NCBI GenBank assembly: GCA_035761505.1
Contig: DASTQX010000577.1
Location: 1 to 50,827, forward strand
Length of the DNA: 50,827 bases
Direction of reading: 5' to 3'
DNA from: JAIVJM01 sp035761505
Lineage (GTDB): Bacteria; Acidobacteriota; Blastocatellia; Pyrinomonadales; Pyrinomonadaceae
The notes under the pieces: generated by a model
Databases searched by the model: none
What the model was told of the DNA's origin: nothing
The model's input: only the letters and a program-made list of their open reading frames with translations
Position numbers and translations under genes: made by a program
Shown here: piece by piece, positions 30,358-38,586 of the stretch
Layout: each line of letters starts with the position of its first letter
Position numbering within the stretch: the first letter of the stretch is position 1

Positions 30358-31611
30358 ATGAGAACTCGCGTCTTCGCCCTCTGCGCCTTCCTCGCGGTCA
30401 CTCTCCTGTGGCTCGCCGTCTCGCGCACCGCCCCTTTCACGGCGGTCGCGGGCGGCGAGCCGCAGCGTCGTCGCGCGCCAGCGTCGCGCGTTCGCACGCC
30501 GCCCGCGTCGCGGCCCCGCGTGGACTACGCGAACTTCGACCACGCCACCGCGCAGCACCGCAAGGCTTGCGACGCGTGCCACAAATTCCCCTCGGCGAAC
30601 TGGAAGGAGGTGCGCAAGCCGGACGCCGCCTTCGCCGACATCACCGAATACCCGGAGCACGCCTCCTGCATCGGCTGCCACCGCGCGCAGTTCTTCGCGC
30701 GCGAGCGGCCACAACCGAAAATCTGCTCGGTCTGCCACGTCAGCGCGACGCCGCGCCACACCACGCGCTGGCCCTTCCCTTCGCTCGCCGAACTCTTCGA
30801 CGCCTCGCCGAAGGGGCGCACCGCCTCCTCCGACTTCGGCGTCTCCTTCCCCCACGACAAGCACGAGGGCTTGTTCAGCGAGTTGGACGACGACGCGCGC
30901 GCCGCCTCGCTCTTCGTGCGCGCCTCGTTCGCTCACACGAAGCCCGCGCGCGCGCGGCAGGACGACCCCGCGCAGGCCAACGCCTCTTGCGCCAACTGCC
31001 ACCAGACCTTCCAGCCGCAGGGAGACTCCGACGACGAGCACGCGACCCCGCGCCCGAAGGCGTTGGCCGAGGAAGCCTTCTGGCTCAAGAAGGGCACTTT
31101 CAAGACCGCGCCGCGCGATCACTCGGCCTGCTTCACCTGTCATTCGGCGGACGGCGGCATGGAGCCTCTGCCGTCCAACTGCGCCGCGTGCCACAAGCTG
31201 CTTCCGCTCGCCGAGCGCCTCAGCCTGACGAGCGCGCACGACGACTTTGACCCGAAGCTCGCCGCCTCGATGGGCGTCACGGATCGCGCGACGCTGCGAC
31301 GCTGGGCCGGGCGCGACGTGGGCCGTTTCCGCCACGAATGGCCGCCGCACGATCTGGCCTGCACGACCTGTCACCAGACGGCGCGGATGAACGCGGCAGA
31401 GCCGCAGGCGCGGCGCGTGCCCGTCCTCAGTTGCGGCGGCGGCGGTTCGGGCTGTCACATCGAGCCGACGCCGGACGGGCTTCTCAACACCGTGGTCGCG
31501 CAGAAGAGAGCCGACCCGGCCTTCGTGTGTACGAAGTGCCACATCACGAACGGGCGGCTCCCTCTGCCGGAGTCGCACGCGGCGGCGCTCCCGGCGGCGA
31601 CGAAGAAGTGA
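30358..31611 (+). CDS. Octaheme exported cytochrome with one additional CX6CH
   Basis: The 417-residue protein has a signal or anchor helix at residues 4-22 and eight CXXCH sites: CDACH, CIGCH, CSVCH, CANCH, CFTCH, CAACH, CTTCH, CTKCH. A ninth, atypical C-GGGGSG-CH (CX6CH) lies near residue 362. After the signal it starts VDYANFDHATAQHRKACDACH, close to the start of the next gene's product (VNYSRFTHANPQHARLPCLLCH), so the two are paralogues. It follows the porin after 24 bases. It could be the cell-surface or periplasmic partner of the conduit. I know no named family at this level. Confidence 0.8.
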   Translation: MRTRVFALCAFLAVTLLWLAVSRTAPFTAVAGGEPQRRRAPASRVRTPPASRPRVDYANFDHATAQHRKACDACHKFPSANWKEVRKPDAAFADITEYPEHASCIGCHRAQFFARERPQPKICSVCHVSATPRHTTRWPFPSLAELFDASPKGRTASSDFGVSFPHDKHEGLFSELDDDARAASLFVRASFAHTKPARARQDDPAQANASCANCHQTFQPQGDSDDEHATPRPKALAEEAFWLKKGTFKTAPRDHSACFTCHSADGGMEPLPSNCAACHKLLPLAERLSLTSAHDDFDPKLAASMGVTDRATLRRWAGRDVGRFRHEWPPHDLACTTCHQTARMNAAEPQARRVPVLSCGGGGSGCHIEPTPDGLLNTVVAQKRADPAFVCTKCHITNGRLPLPESHAAALPAATKK

Positions 31612-31635
31612 GAGACGATGAGTGAACGGCGATGA
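31608..31635 (+). repeat. Four heptamers spanning a stop and the next start codon
   Basis: Units GTGAGAG, ACGATGA, GTGAACG, GCGATGA run without gap from 31608 to 31635. The first holds the TGA stop of the octaheme gene, the last the ATG of the nonaheme gene. No inverse arm is seen here. Confidence 0.6.
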
Positions 31636-32552
31636 ATGTCACGCACGAACCGTTTGAGCAACAGACGCCGGACAGCCCGGCGCGCGTGCGGCGGCGGCTC
31701 TCGCTCGTCGTCGCGGCGGCGGCGTGCCTCTTCTTCGCGCTCACGCTCCTTCTGGGCGCAAGCGCCTCGACGGCAGAGCACGCATCCGCAGCGGCGAGCA
31801 CTCCGGCGGTCGAGCCCGCCACGTTTGAGCCGCAGGTCAACTATTCGAGATTCACGCACGCGAACCCGCAGCACGCGCGGCTGCCGTGCCTGCTCTGTCA
31901 CCAGCGCAACGACAACTCGCCGCGCCCCGTCCGCTCCGCCGGGCACAGCCCTTGCGCCGGTTGCCACACGCAACAGTTCTCCGACTCGTCGAGCCCCATC
32001 TGCACCATCTGTCACGCGAACCCGCAACAGTCGGCTGCCGTCAAGCCCTTCCCCCGCTTGCGCAGCTTTAACGTGAAGTTCGATCACGCGACGCACGCGC
32101 GCGGCGGCGCGCGGCCCGCGAACACTTGCGCGGCCTGCCACCGGCCCGAAGGGCGCGGCGTCGCGCTCTCGATTCCGGCGGGGCTCTCGGCGCACGCGAC
32201 CTGCTTCCGCTGCCACGCGCCGAACACGCGGGCGGGCGGGCAAGACATCGCCTCTTGCAACACCTGCCACCGCCTCGGCGGCTACCGTCGGACGCCGGAG
32301 AGCGCGCCCGCCTTCCGCGTCAACTTCAGCCACGCCGAGCACACGCGCAAAGGCTTGAGCTGCGCCGAGTGTCACGCCGTCCGCGCGGGCGCAGCGCAGG
32401 GGCGGCAGGTCACTTCGCCGCAGCCGCTCATGCACCACGCCGCGCCGCGCGCGCAGAGCTGCATGACGTGCCACAACGACCGCCGCGCCTTCGGCGGCGA
32501 CGACTTCTCCGATTGCAAGAAGTGCCACGAGGGGAACACATGGCACTTCTGA
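31632..32552 (+). CDS. Nonaheme membrane-anchored or exported cytochrome
   Basis: The 306-residue protein has an N-terminal hydrophobic helix (LSLVVAAAACLFFALTLLLGA, residues about 21-42) after a short cytoplasmic part. It has nine CXXCH sites: CLLCH, CAGCH, CTICH, CAACH, CFRCH, CNTCH, CAECH, CMTCH, CKKCH. It is paralogous to the preceding octaheme protein and ends eight residues after the last heme. The ribosome site is weak and the start codon lies in a heptamer array, so translation may depend on coupling with the gene upstream. Probably part of the same periplasmic or outer-membrane electron chain. Confidence 0.8.
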   Translation: MNVTHEPFEQQTPDSPARVRRRLSLVVAAAACLFFALTLLLGASASTAEHASAAASTPAVEPATFEPQVNYSRFTHANPQHARLPCLLCHQRNDNSPRPVRSAGHSPCAGCHTQQFSDSSSPICTICHANPQQSAAVKPFPRLRSFNVKFDHATHARGGARPANTCAACHRPEGRGVALSIPAGLSAHATCFRCHAPNTRAGGQDIASCNTCHRLGGYRRTPESAPAFRVNFSHAEHTRKGLSCAECHAVRAGAAQGRQVTSPQPLMHHAAPRAQSCMTCHNDRRAFGGDDFSDCKKCHEGNTWHF

Positions 32553-32939
32553 AGCAATGATGAATGAAGGAAGACAAGCTTTCGGTTTTCAGTATTTGAA
32601 ATCTCGAATTTTCAGAAATAGTGAATGGTAAATCAAATCGCTTGCCCTCCTCCGAGTTGCTGTTGACCACTCAGGACGTACCGGCACTCAACCGCGATTT
32701 ACCGTTCACCATTCACCATTCACCACTTTCAGCTTTGCGAAATCTTCCCCAGCCCCGCGCGCAAAATCCCGCCATGAAGGCGCGGGCGTATCTGCGTGCC
32801 CTCTTTTTCCCCGGAAAATCGGCCCTTTTGCGTCTCCGCCGACCGGCACGGCCATTGCTGAGTGGAGGGTGGAAGGCGGCGGAGTCGGAGCGCCACAGCG
32901 TTTCGGACGCCGACAGATTCGAGGAAGGAAGACGCACTG
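32553..32939. other. Intergenic region with partial heptamer palindrome
   Basis: 387 bp without a convincing gene. It has 7-mers GTGAATG/GTAAATC at 32620-32634, the inverse set (GATTTACCGTTCACCATTCACCATTCACC) at 32696-32725, and the 25-bp core shared with the ric/crp palindrome (32585-32609). The rest, up to the ribosome site near 32923-32931, shows nothing I can name. Confidence 0.6.
32585..32725. repeat. Heptamer palindrome plus shared 25-bp core
   Basis: The core 32585-32609 (GTTTTCAGTATTTGAAATCT and five more bases) matches 23 of 25 bases with the minus strand of 10603-10627. Heptamer arms GTGAATG-GTAAATC (32620-32634) and their inverse (32696-32725) surround a loop of about 60 bases. 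Confidence 0.75.
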
Positions 32940-33266
32940 ATGAAAAGAATAAAGATGCTCGCGGTCGCCCTCATCACCCTCCCGCTCGTGGCCCTCGCCC
33001 TCTTCAGCCCCGCGCCCGTCTCGTCGAGCGCCGTGGCGTCGGCGCAGGACTTCGACGCGGCTGCCGTTTACAAGGTCAAGTGCGCGATGTGCCACGGCCA
33101 GAAGGCCGAGAAGAAGTTCGACGCGACGAAGGACGACGAGGCGCACGTCGGCGTCGTGCTCAAGGGCAAGGACGACGTGACGCCCAAGATGCCCGGCTAC
33201 GAGGCCAAAGGCGTGACGCCCGATCAGGCCAAGTCGCTCGTCACCCACATGAAATCCATGAAGTAG
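32940..33266 (+). CDS. Small exported monoheme cytochrome c
   Basis: The 108-residue protein has a signal peptide (KMLAVALITLPLVALALFS) and one heme site AVYKVKCAMCHGQKAEKKFD. The axial Met is probably in PKMPGYEAKGVTPDQAKSL. This is a typical class I cytochrome c, a mobile electron carrier in the periplasm. Its ATG at 32940 has a GGAAGGAAG stretch upstream. It is separated from the next gene by a very strong terminator, so it likely ends the first transcription unit of the cytochrome island. Confident. Confidence 0.88.
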   Translation: MKRIKMLAVALITLPLVALALFSPAPVSSSAVASAQDFDAAAVYKVKCAMCHGQKAEKKFDATKDDEAHVGVVLKGKDDVTPKMPGYEAKGVTPDQAKSLVTHMKSMK

Positions 33267-33341
33267 CTGCCCGTGCGCGGCGCGGGCCGACCACGTCGAA
33301 CGCCGCCCCGCGCGCGCGACGACGCCCAACCACGAACGAGA

Positions 33342-33394
33342 CCCCCGGCGTCGTCAACGCCCGCGCCCTGACGACGCCGGGGGCCTCTCTTTTT
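33342..33394 (+). terminator. Strong Rho-independent terminator
   Basis: A perfect 15-bp stem (CCCCCGGCGTCGTCA at 33342-33356 with its complement at 33369-33383) encloses a 12-base loop and is followed by CCTCTCTTTTT. It separates the cytochrome unit from the NapC-like gene 36 bases downstream. Confidence 0.93.
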
Positions 33395-33429
33395 ACCGCG
33401 CAGCCGCCGGTACGCCGCGGAGGACGACG

Positions 33430-35094
33430 ATGAGCGAAGAGAGACAGGAGCCAGCCGAAGGTCAACGGCCCGCCGAGCAAGAAGACCAAGCGAAGCAGCC
33501 CGAAGGCCAGCCGCCAAAGCCGCCGAAGGGGCCGAGCCTGCTGCGTAACTACCTGAGCTTCGCCGGGCTCGCCGTCGTCGCCGCGAGCCTCACGAGCATC
33601 GTGATGCTCTTTCTCATCGAGCTGACTTCGGCCTCGGACAACCCGTACCTCGGCATCCTCACTTACATCATCCTCCCCGGCTTCATGGCCTTCGGCCTCC
33701 TCGTCGCCCTCCTCGGCGCTTGGCGCGAGCGGCGCAGGCGGCGACACTCCGCCGCCTCGCTGACGGCCTACCCCATTCTGGATTTGAACGACCCCCGGCG
33801 GCGGCGCAACTTCCTCGGTTTCGTCGGCCTCGTCTTCGTCTTCATCTTTATGAGCGCCTTCGGCAGCTACCGCGCCTACGAGCACACGGAGTCGGTGCAG
33901 TTCTGCGGGCAGACCTGCCACACGGTAATGAAACCGGAGCTGAATGCCTTCCGCGTCGCGCCGCACGCCAACATCCGGTGCGTGGATTGCCACGTCGGGC
34001 CGGGGCCGGAGTGGTACGTGCGCTCGAAGCTCGCCGGGGCGCGGCAGCTCTATCACGTCGCCTTCGGAACCTACTCGCGGCCCGTCAAAAGCCCCGTCCA
34101 CAACATGCGCGCCGCAAGCGAGACGTGCGCCCATTGCCACTGGCCGAACCGCTTCCACGGCGACGAGTTGAAGGAGTTCAAGCACTTCGCCTACGACGAG
34201 GCGAACACGCCGCGCGCAAATCGGATGCTCATCCACGTCGGCGGCGGGAGCCCGGAGGCTGGCCCCGTCTCCGGCATCCACTGGCACATGAACCTCGCCA
34301 ACGAGATTACCTTCGTCGCCTCGGACGAGCAGCGGCAGGAGATCGCGTGGGTCAGTTGGAAGGACGCGCGGGGCAACGTCGTCGAATACGTCGCGCGGGA
34401 CTCAAGACTCACGCCGGAGCAGATTGCGAGCGCGCCGAAGCGGCGGATGGACTGTATTGACTGTCACAACCGACCGACGCACGAGTTCAAGCCGCCCGAC
34501 CGCTCGGTTGACGACTCGCTCGCTTCGGGCCAGCTCGACTCGTCGCTCCCCTACCTCAAGCGCGAGGCCGTCGCGCTGCTGTCGAAACCTTACGCGACGA
34601 CGGACGAGGCTCTCCGTTCGATCTCCGAAGGGCTCGAAGGGTTCTATCGCGCGAACTACCCCGAAGTGTACGCGGCGAAGGGCGACGCCGTGAGGGGCGC
34701 GGTCGCCGAGTTGCGGCGCATCTTTCAGACCTACACCTTCCCGGAGATGAAGACCGACTGGCAGACGCACCCGAACAACGTCGGCCACTTCTACGCGCAA
34801 GGCTGCTTCCGCTGCCACGACGGCGAACACGTGAGCCCGGCGACGGGCCGCATCATCAGCAAGGATTGCCGCATCTGCCACACGACCCTCGACCAGACCG
34901 AGGGCGGGGTCAGGACTCAGGCGGCGGACGGACTCTTCCGCCACCCGGTCGCGCTCGGCACGCAGGGCGAGTTCCAGTGCGCCGCCTGCCACAAGGGCAA
35001 CCGGGGCTTCCAGCACCCGGTCAACCTCGGCGACCTCTCGCAATTCCAATGCACCGACTGTCACGCGGGGAAGGTCTGGACGAAGAGTCGCTGA
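33430..35094 (+). CDS. NapC/NirT-like membrane multiheme cytochrome (8 heme sites)
   Basis: The 554-residue protein has a Pro/Gln-rich cytoplasmic start, three transmembrane helices (about residues 42-63, 74-97, 122-142) and an extracytoplasmic heme domain. Heme sites: CGQTCH (CX3CH, first site), then CVDCH, CAHCH, CIDCH, CFRCH, CRICH, CAACH, CTDCH. The first part, FCGQTCHTVMKPELNAF, is the NapC/NrfH quinol-dehydrogenase fold. The architecture resembles inner-membrane quinone oxidases such as Geobacter ImcH. It would pass electrons from the quinone pool to the periplasmic cytochromes of the neighbouring island. A terminator upstream suggests separate regulation. Confidence 0.82.
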   Translation: MSEERQEPAEGQRPAEQEDQAKQPEGQPPKPPKGPSLLRNYLSFAGLAVVAASLTSIVMLFLIELTSASDNPYLGILTYIILPGFMAFGLLVALLGAWRERRRRRHSAASLTAYPILDLNDPRRRRNFLGFVGLVFVFIFMSAFGSYRAYEHTESVQFCGQTCHTVMKPELNAFRVAPHANIRCVDCHVGPGPEWYVRSKLAGARQLYHVAFGTYSRPVKSPVHNMRAASETCAHCHWPNRFHGDELKEFKHFAYDEANTPRANRMLIHVGGGSPEAGPVSGIHWHMNLANEITFVASDEQRQEIAWVSWKDARGNVVEYVARDSRLTPEQIASAPKRRMDCIDCHNRPTHEFKPPDRSVDDSLASGQLDSSLPYLKREAVALLSKPYATTDEALRSISEGLEGFYRANYPEVYAAKGDAVRGAVAELRRIFQTYTFPEMKTDWQTHPNNVGHFYAQGCFRCHDGEHVSPATGRIISKDCRICHTTLDQTEGGVRTQAADGLFRHPVALGTQGEFQCAACHKGNRGFQHPVNLGDLSQFQCTDCHAGKVWTKSR

Positions 35095-35105
35095 CGCGGA
35101 AAGGA

Positions 35106-35193
35106 AAAAGCCGTGACAGGTAAACCGCGAACCGCGACAGGTGAGAACGGTCTTTCACCTGTCGCCTGTCACGATCTACCTCTCACGGCTTTT
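35106..35193. repeat. 39-bp inverted repeat built of heptamers after the NapC-like gene
   Basis: Arms 35106-35144 and 35155-35193 pair over 39 bp with few mismatches around a 10-base loop. Inside run 7-mers GTGACAG, GTAAACC, GCGAACC, GCGACAG, GTGAGAA. The outer edge is AAAAGCCGT, also seen at two later loci. It begins 12 bases after the NapC-like stop. Confidence 0.9.
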
Positions 35194-35204
35194 AGAGGTC
35201 GGCA

Positions 35205-35465
35205 ATGAAATTATTACTGGTCGCCACACTCGTCTTTCTGATTAACCTGCCGTTCGGCTACTGGCGCGCGAGCGTGCCCGTGCGCTCGCGCCAGTGGTTT
35301 CTGGCTATCCACCTGCCCGTGCCGCTCGTCGTCGCGCTGCGCGTCGGAAGCGGCCTCGGCTGGCAACTCACTTCGTTCCCCGTCCTCGTCGGCGCGTTCT
35401 TCCTCGGCCAGTTCGTCGGCGCGAAGCTGCCGCGCCTCTTCAAAAGACGCCCCGCCGCCCGCTAA
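35205..35465 (+). CDS. Small three-helix membrane protein (86 aa)
   Basis: The 86-residue protein is mostly hydrophobic: LLLVATLVFLINLPFGYW, WFLAIHLPVPLVVALRV, and LTSFPVLVGAFFLGQFVGA. A short basic tail (KRRPAAR) follows. AGAGG lies upstream of the ATG at 35205. I recognise no named family. It is separated from the NapC-like gene only by the heptamer palindrome, so it may be co-transcribed. It meets the alcohol dehydrogenase gene tail to tail, with 16 bases between stops. Confidence 0.65.
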   Translation: MKLLLVATLVFLINLPFGYWRASVPVRSRQWFLAIHLPVPLVVALRVGSGLGWQLTSFPVLVGAFFLGQFVGAKLPRLFKRRPAAR

Positions 35466-35481
35466 AGTCTCAGGCTCTGCT

Positions 35482-36546
35482 TCAAGGCTTGATGGCGACC
35501 TTCATCACGCCGTCTCGCCGCTCGCCGAAGAGGGCGTAAGCTTCTACGATGTCATCCAGAGAGAAGGTGTGCGTCAGAAGCGGAGTCAAATCAACGCGCC
35601 CGCTCTTGACCATCTCCATCAGGCGGCGCATCCGCTCCTTGCCGCCGGGGCAGAGCGTCGTCACCAAGCGGTAATCGCCGAGCCCGGCGGCGAAAGCGTC
35701 GTAGGGGATTTGCAGCTTGCCGGAATAGACGCCGAGGCTAGAGAGCGTGCCGCCGGGACGCAGAGAGCGCATCGCGCTCTCGAACGTCTCCTGCGTGCCG
35801 AGCGCCTCAATCGCCACGTCCGCGCCGCCGCCCGTGAGCCTCTTCACTTCCGCGACGACATCCGTCTCTCTGTAGTCGAGCACGACATCCGCGCCCATCG
35901 CGCGCGCCATCCGCAAGCGGTTCGAGTCGCCGTCAACGCCGACGACGAGCGCCGCGCCCATGAGCTTCGCGCCGACACTCGCGCACAAGCCAATCGGGCC
36001 TTGCGCGAAGACGACGACCGCGTCGCCGATGCGGACGCCGCCCGACTCCGCGCCGCTAAAGCCGGTCGAGGCGATGTCGGCGAGCAAGACCACCTGCTCG
36101 TCGGTCAACTCGTCGGGAATCTTCGCCAGATTCGCCTGCGCGTGCGGGACGCGCAAGTATTCGGCCTGCGCGCCGTCAAGGGTGTTGCCGAAGCGCCAGC
36201 CGCCCAGCGCCTCGAAGCCTTCGCCGTGACCGCACTGCGAGAGGTTCCCCGACAGGCACGCGCGGCACTGCCCGCAGGGCGTAATCGCGCCGACCAAGAC
36301 GCGCTCGCCGACCTCGTAGCCCACGACGCCGGGGCCGAGTTCGGCGATGACTCCGACCGGCTCATGCCCGATGACGAGCCCTTCGCGGACTGGATACTCG
36401 CCGCGCAGGATGTGCAGGTCTGTGCCGCAGATGGTCGTCAGGGTCACGCGGATGACGGCCTCGCCCGCGCCCGCGCGCGGCCTGCCGACCTCTTCGACGC
36501 GAATATCATTTGTGCCGTGAAACACGGTCGCACGCATCGTCTCCAT
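35482..36546 (-). CDS. Zinc-dependent alcohol dehydrogenase (MDR family)
   Basis: The 354-residue protein shows all marks of a medium-chain dehydrogenase. Catalytic zinc ligands: ICGTDLHI (Cys) and IGHEPVGVI (His-Glu). Structural zinc: PCGQCRACLSGNLSQC. NAD(P) site: VVVFAQGPIGLCASVGAKLMGA, somewhat altered from GxGxxG. I chose ATG 36546 with GAGGAG 8 bases upstream. It is the last gene of the minus-strand stress cluster. It may reduce acetaldehyde to ethanol or oxidise secondary alcohols; the substrate cannot be told from sequence. Confident in family. Confidence 0.88.
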   Translation of the reverse strand: METMRATVFHGTNDIRVEEVGRPRAGAGEAVIRVTLTTICGTDLHILRGEYPVREGLVIGHEPVGVIAELGPGVVGYEVGERVLVGAITPCGQCRACLSGNLSQCGHGEGFEALGGWRFGNTLDGAQAEYLRVPHAQANLAKIPDELTDEQVVLLADIASTGFSGAESGGVRIGDAVVVFAQGPIGLCASVGAKLMGAALVVGVDGDSNRLRMARAMGADVVLDYRETDVVAEVKRLTGGGADVAIEALGTQETFESAMRSLRPGGTLSSLGVYSGKLQIPYDAFAAGLGDYRLVTTLCPGGKERMRRLMEMVKSGRVDLTPLLTHTFSLDDIVEAYALFGERRDGVMKVAIKP

Positions 36547-36626
36547 CTCAAGACTCCTCTCTTCTCGGACGCCCGGCGGCTTCGACTTTCGTCTCACAGT
36601 TATTACGCCAAGCCGGGGCTGAACTC

Positions 36627-37586
36627 TTATTCCGGCTTCCGCTCGCGGACGACTTCGACGGAGCAGTGGGCGCGCGCGGCCACCGCCGACGAGACGCTGC
36701 CCAGGAGGAAGCGTTCGATGCGGTTGCTGAAGCCGGTCGAGCCGACGAAGAGGCAATCCGCGCCCCAGCGCGCGGCCTCTTCGACGAGCAGGCGCTTCGG
36801 GTCGCCCTCCACGACGGCGGAAGAGACGACGAGCCCGGCGTCGCTCAATTTTTGGGTCGCACTCTCGGCGGTCTGCCGCAGCCACTCCGTCTCGGCCTCG
36901 TTGACCTGCTTCGTCCACTTCGCCACCGGCGGAATGATGCGCCCGACGAGACTGGGGACGAGCGGGTCGTGGACGATGAGGACGCGCGCCTCGCTCTGCG
37001 CGGGCCAGTCGCGCGCGGCCACGGCGCGCACCGCCGCGTCCGAGCCCTCCGAGCCGTCCACGCCGACGACGACGCGCGCCGGAGCCTCCGGCTCGACCTC
37101 GACGCGGCCCCGCGCGACGCGCACCGAGCAGCGCGCCTCGGTCAGAGCCCTCTGCGAGACGCTGCCCAAGACGAAGCGACCGAGCGCCGAGCGCCCGTGC
37201 GAGCCGACGACGATGAGGTCGGGCTTCCAAGTGTCGGCCCTCACGATCAACTCCCACGCGGGCGAGCCGCTGACCGCTTCGGTCTTCACCTCCCACTCCG
37301 GGAAGTTCTCCCGCAGGCGTTCGCCCGCGCGCCGCGCGAAGCCTTGCGCCTCTTCAAAGGCGCGGACGTTCCCGGCGTACTTCAGCCGGTCGGCCTCGCG
37401 CGCGTCTTCAGCCGTCGCCGCCTCGACTATCTCGTAACTCGAAGGCGGAGGCGGCAGCATATAAACTTCGGCCACCGAGAGCGCCAGCGCCTCGACGCCG
37501 CGCGCGGGCAACCCCGCCCGCCGCAAGTCGTCGAGCGCCGCCTCGGCGCAGGCCGAACCGTCGTAGCCGATCAGAATCTTTAACAT
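36627..37586 (-). CDS. Tandem universal stress protein (two UspA domains)
   Basis: The 319-residue protein has two UspA domains. The first begins MLKILIGYDGSACAEAALDDL and has the ATP-binding signature VVGSHGRSALGRFVLGSVSQ; the second begins ARVVVGVDGSEGSDAAVRAV and ends FVGSTGFSNRIERFLLGSVSS. Both carry G-x2-G-x9-G-S, so both should bind ATP. AGGAGG precedes ATG 37586. Tandem Usps are typical of hypoxia and dormancy regulons. It follows the two split-barrel genes with a 10-base gap. Confident. Confidence 0.9.
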   Translation of the reverse strand: MLKILIGYDGSACAEAALDDLRRAGLPARGVEALALSVAEVYMLPPPPSSYEIVEAATAEDAREADRLKYAGNVRAFEEAQGFARRAGERLRENFPEWEVKTEAVSGSPAWELIVRADTWKPDLIVVGSHGRSALGRFVLGSVSQRALTEARCSVRVARGRVEVEPEAPARVVVGVDGSEGSDAAVRAVAARDWPAQSEARVLIVHDPLVPSLVGRIIPPVAKWTKQVNEAETEWLRQTAESATQKLSDAGLVVSSAVVEGDPKRLLVEEAARWGADCLFVGSTGFSNRIERFLLGSVSSAVAARAHCSVEVVRERKPE

Positions 37587-37596
37587 CTCACCTCCT

Positions 37597-38019
37597 TTAA
37601 CCTTCACGGATGCCCGTGAGGCGTTCGACGCGGATGCGATAGACGATGGGCGCGGGGGCGTTGGCGTCTTCGGCGATGAGTGATTCGACGGGCGTGAGGC
37701 GCGGGAAGAGCGAGAGCAGGAGGTTCAGAGCCCGCGCGTGCTCGTCCGGGTCGGTCAACTCCTCGAACGTCCCGAAGGCCAGCACGCTCTTCCAACGGAA
37801 CTGGTCGCGCACCTCGTCCACCTGTAGGCAGACGCGCGGGTTGGCACGCATCGCTTCGATCTTGCGGCCCGGTAGCGAGTGGCTGAAGGCGTTCTCGCCG
37901 TCGAAGACGTAGTTGACGGGGACGACGTAGGGGTCGCCTTCGGAGACGCAGCCGAGGCGCGCGAGGCGCTGCGAGCGGAGCAGGGCGCGGGCCTCGTCCG
38001 CGCTCATCCTCTTAATCAT
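37597..38019 (-). CDS. FMN-binding split-barrel (pyridoxamine oxidase-like) protein
   Basis: The 140-residue protein has the split-barrel pattern RLARLGCVSEGDPYVVPVNYVFDGENAFSHSLPGRKIEAM, followed by VCLQVDEVRDQFRWKSVLAFGTFEEL. Relatives bind FMN or F420 and reduce small molecules; many are nitroreductase-like stress proteins. It is a paralogue of the next gene upstream (38064-38498). In the same operon-like row as the Usp and oxidoreductase genes. Substrate unknown. Confidence 0.82.
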   Translation of the reverse strand: MIKRMSADEARALLRSQRLARLGCVSEGDPYVVPVNYVFDGENAFSHSLPGRKIEAMRANPRVCLQVDEVRDQFRWKSVLAFGTFEELTDPDEHARALNLLLSLFPRLTPVESLIAEDANAPAPIVYRIRVERLTGIREG

Positions 38020-38063
38020 GGCCGGACACCTCCTCTCTCTCTCTGCGCCGCGCCGCGCCGACT

Positions 38064-38498
38064 TCAGGCGGTCTTGCGCCCGTGAATCGAGTGCGGGCGG
38101 ACGCGATAGACGACGATGTTACTGAGCCGCGTCCAAGCGCCGATCTTCGTCCGGTTGAGGGCAGGCGTGAGCGTCGGGTTGCGCTCGGCGATGAGCCGCA
38201 TGGCGCGCTCCAAGTCGTCCGCATGGGCGACGCGCTCGGCGCGACCGAAGACCATCACGCTCTCCCAGCGCGCGGGGTCGGCGATCTCCTCGACCTGAAA
38301 ACAGACCTCGTGATTAGCGCCGATGTACTCGGTCTTCGTCCCCTCGGTGGTGAAGAAGTAGAGGCACTCGGAGTCGTAGGCGTAGTTCATCGGGACGACA
38401 TACGGGTGGCCGTCGCGCGAGCAGCCCAAGTGGCCGAACGTCCCCCGCAACAGCAGCGCCGTCATCTCGCCCCTCGACATCTCTTTGACTTCAAGCAT
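38064..38498 (-). CDS. FMN-binding split-barrel (pyridoxamine oxidase-like) protein, second copy
   Basis: The 144-residue protein shows TFGHLGCSRDGHPYVVPMNYAYDSECLYFFTTEGTKTEYI and VCFQVEEIADPARWESVMVFGRAERV, the same layout as its neighbour at 37597. The FMN-binding fold is likely. It lies 11 bases from a heptamer palindrome that separates it from the flavin oxidoreductase upstream. No substrate can be assigned. Confidence 0.82.
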   Translation of the reverse strand: MLEVKEMSRGEMTALLLRGTFGHLGCSRDGHPYVVPMNYAYDSECLYFFTTEGTKTEYIGANHEVCFQVEEIADPARWESVMVFGRAERVAHADDLERAMRLIAERNPTLTPALNRTKIGAWTRLSNIVVYRVRPHSIHGRKTA

Positions 38499-38501
38499 CT
38501 T

Positions 38502-38583
38502 AAAAGCCGTGATAAGTGATGAGTGATGAGTGATGAGAAGGAAGAAGGCGTTGTCTCATCACTTATCACTCATCACTTATCAC
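38502..38583. repeat. Heptamer-built palindrome after the flavin oxidoreductase
   Basis: Left arm 38509-38538 (GTGATAA, GTGATGA, GTGATGA, GTGATGA) and right arm 38554-38583 pair over 30 bp with a single mismatch. AAAAGCCGT precedes the left arm (38502-38510). The oxidoreductase stop codon is 3 bases beyond the right arm. Confidence 0.92.
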
Positions 38584-38586
38584 CTC

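Noticed and set aside
32539..32556. TGGCACTTCTGAAGCA as a sigma-54 promoter
   Set aside because: Spacing fits but the -12 part is AAGC and it overlaps the end of a coding sequence nearly 400 bp from the next gene.
35900..35960. GGTTCGAGTC as a tRNA T-arm
   Set aside because: It lies within the alcohol dehydrogenase coding sequence and no acceptor or anticodon stems surround it.
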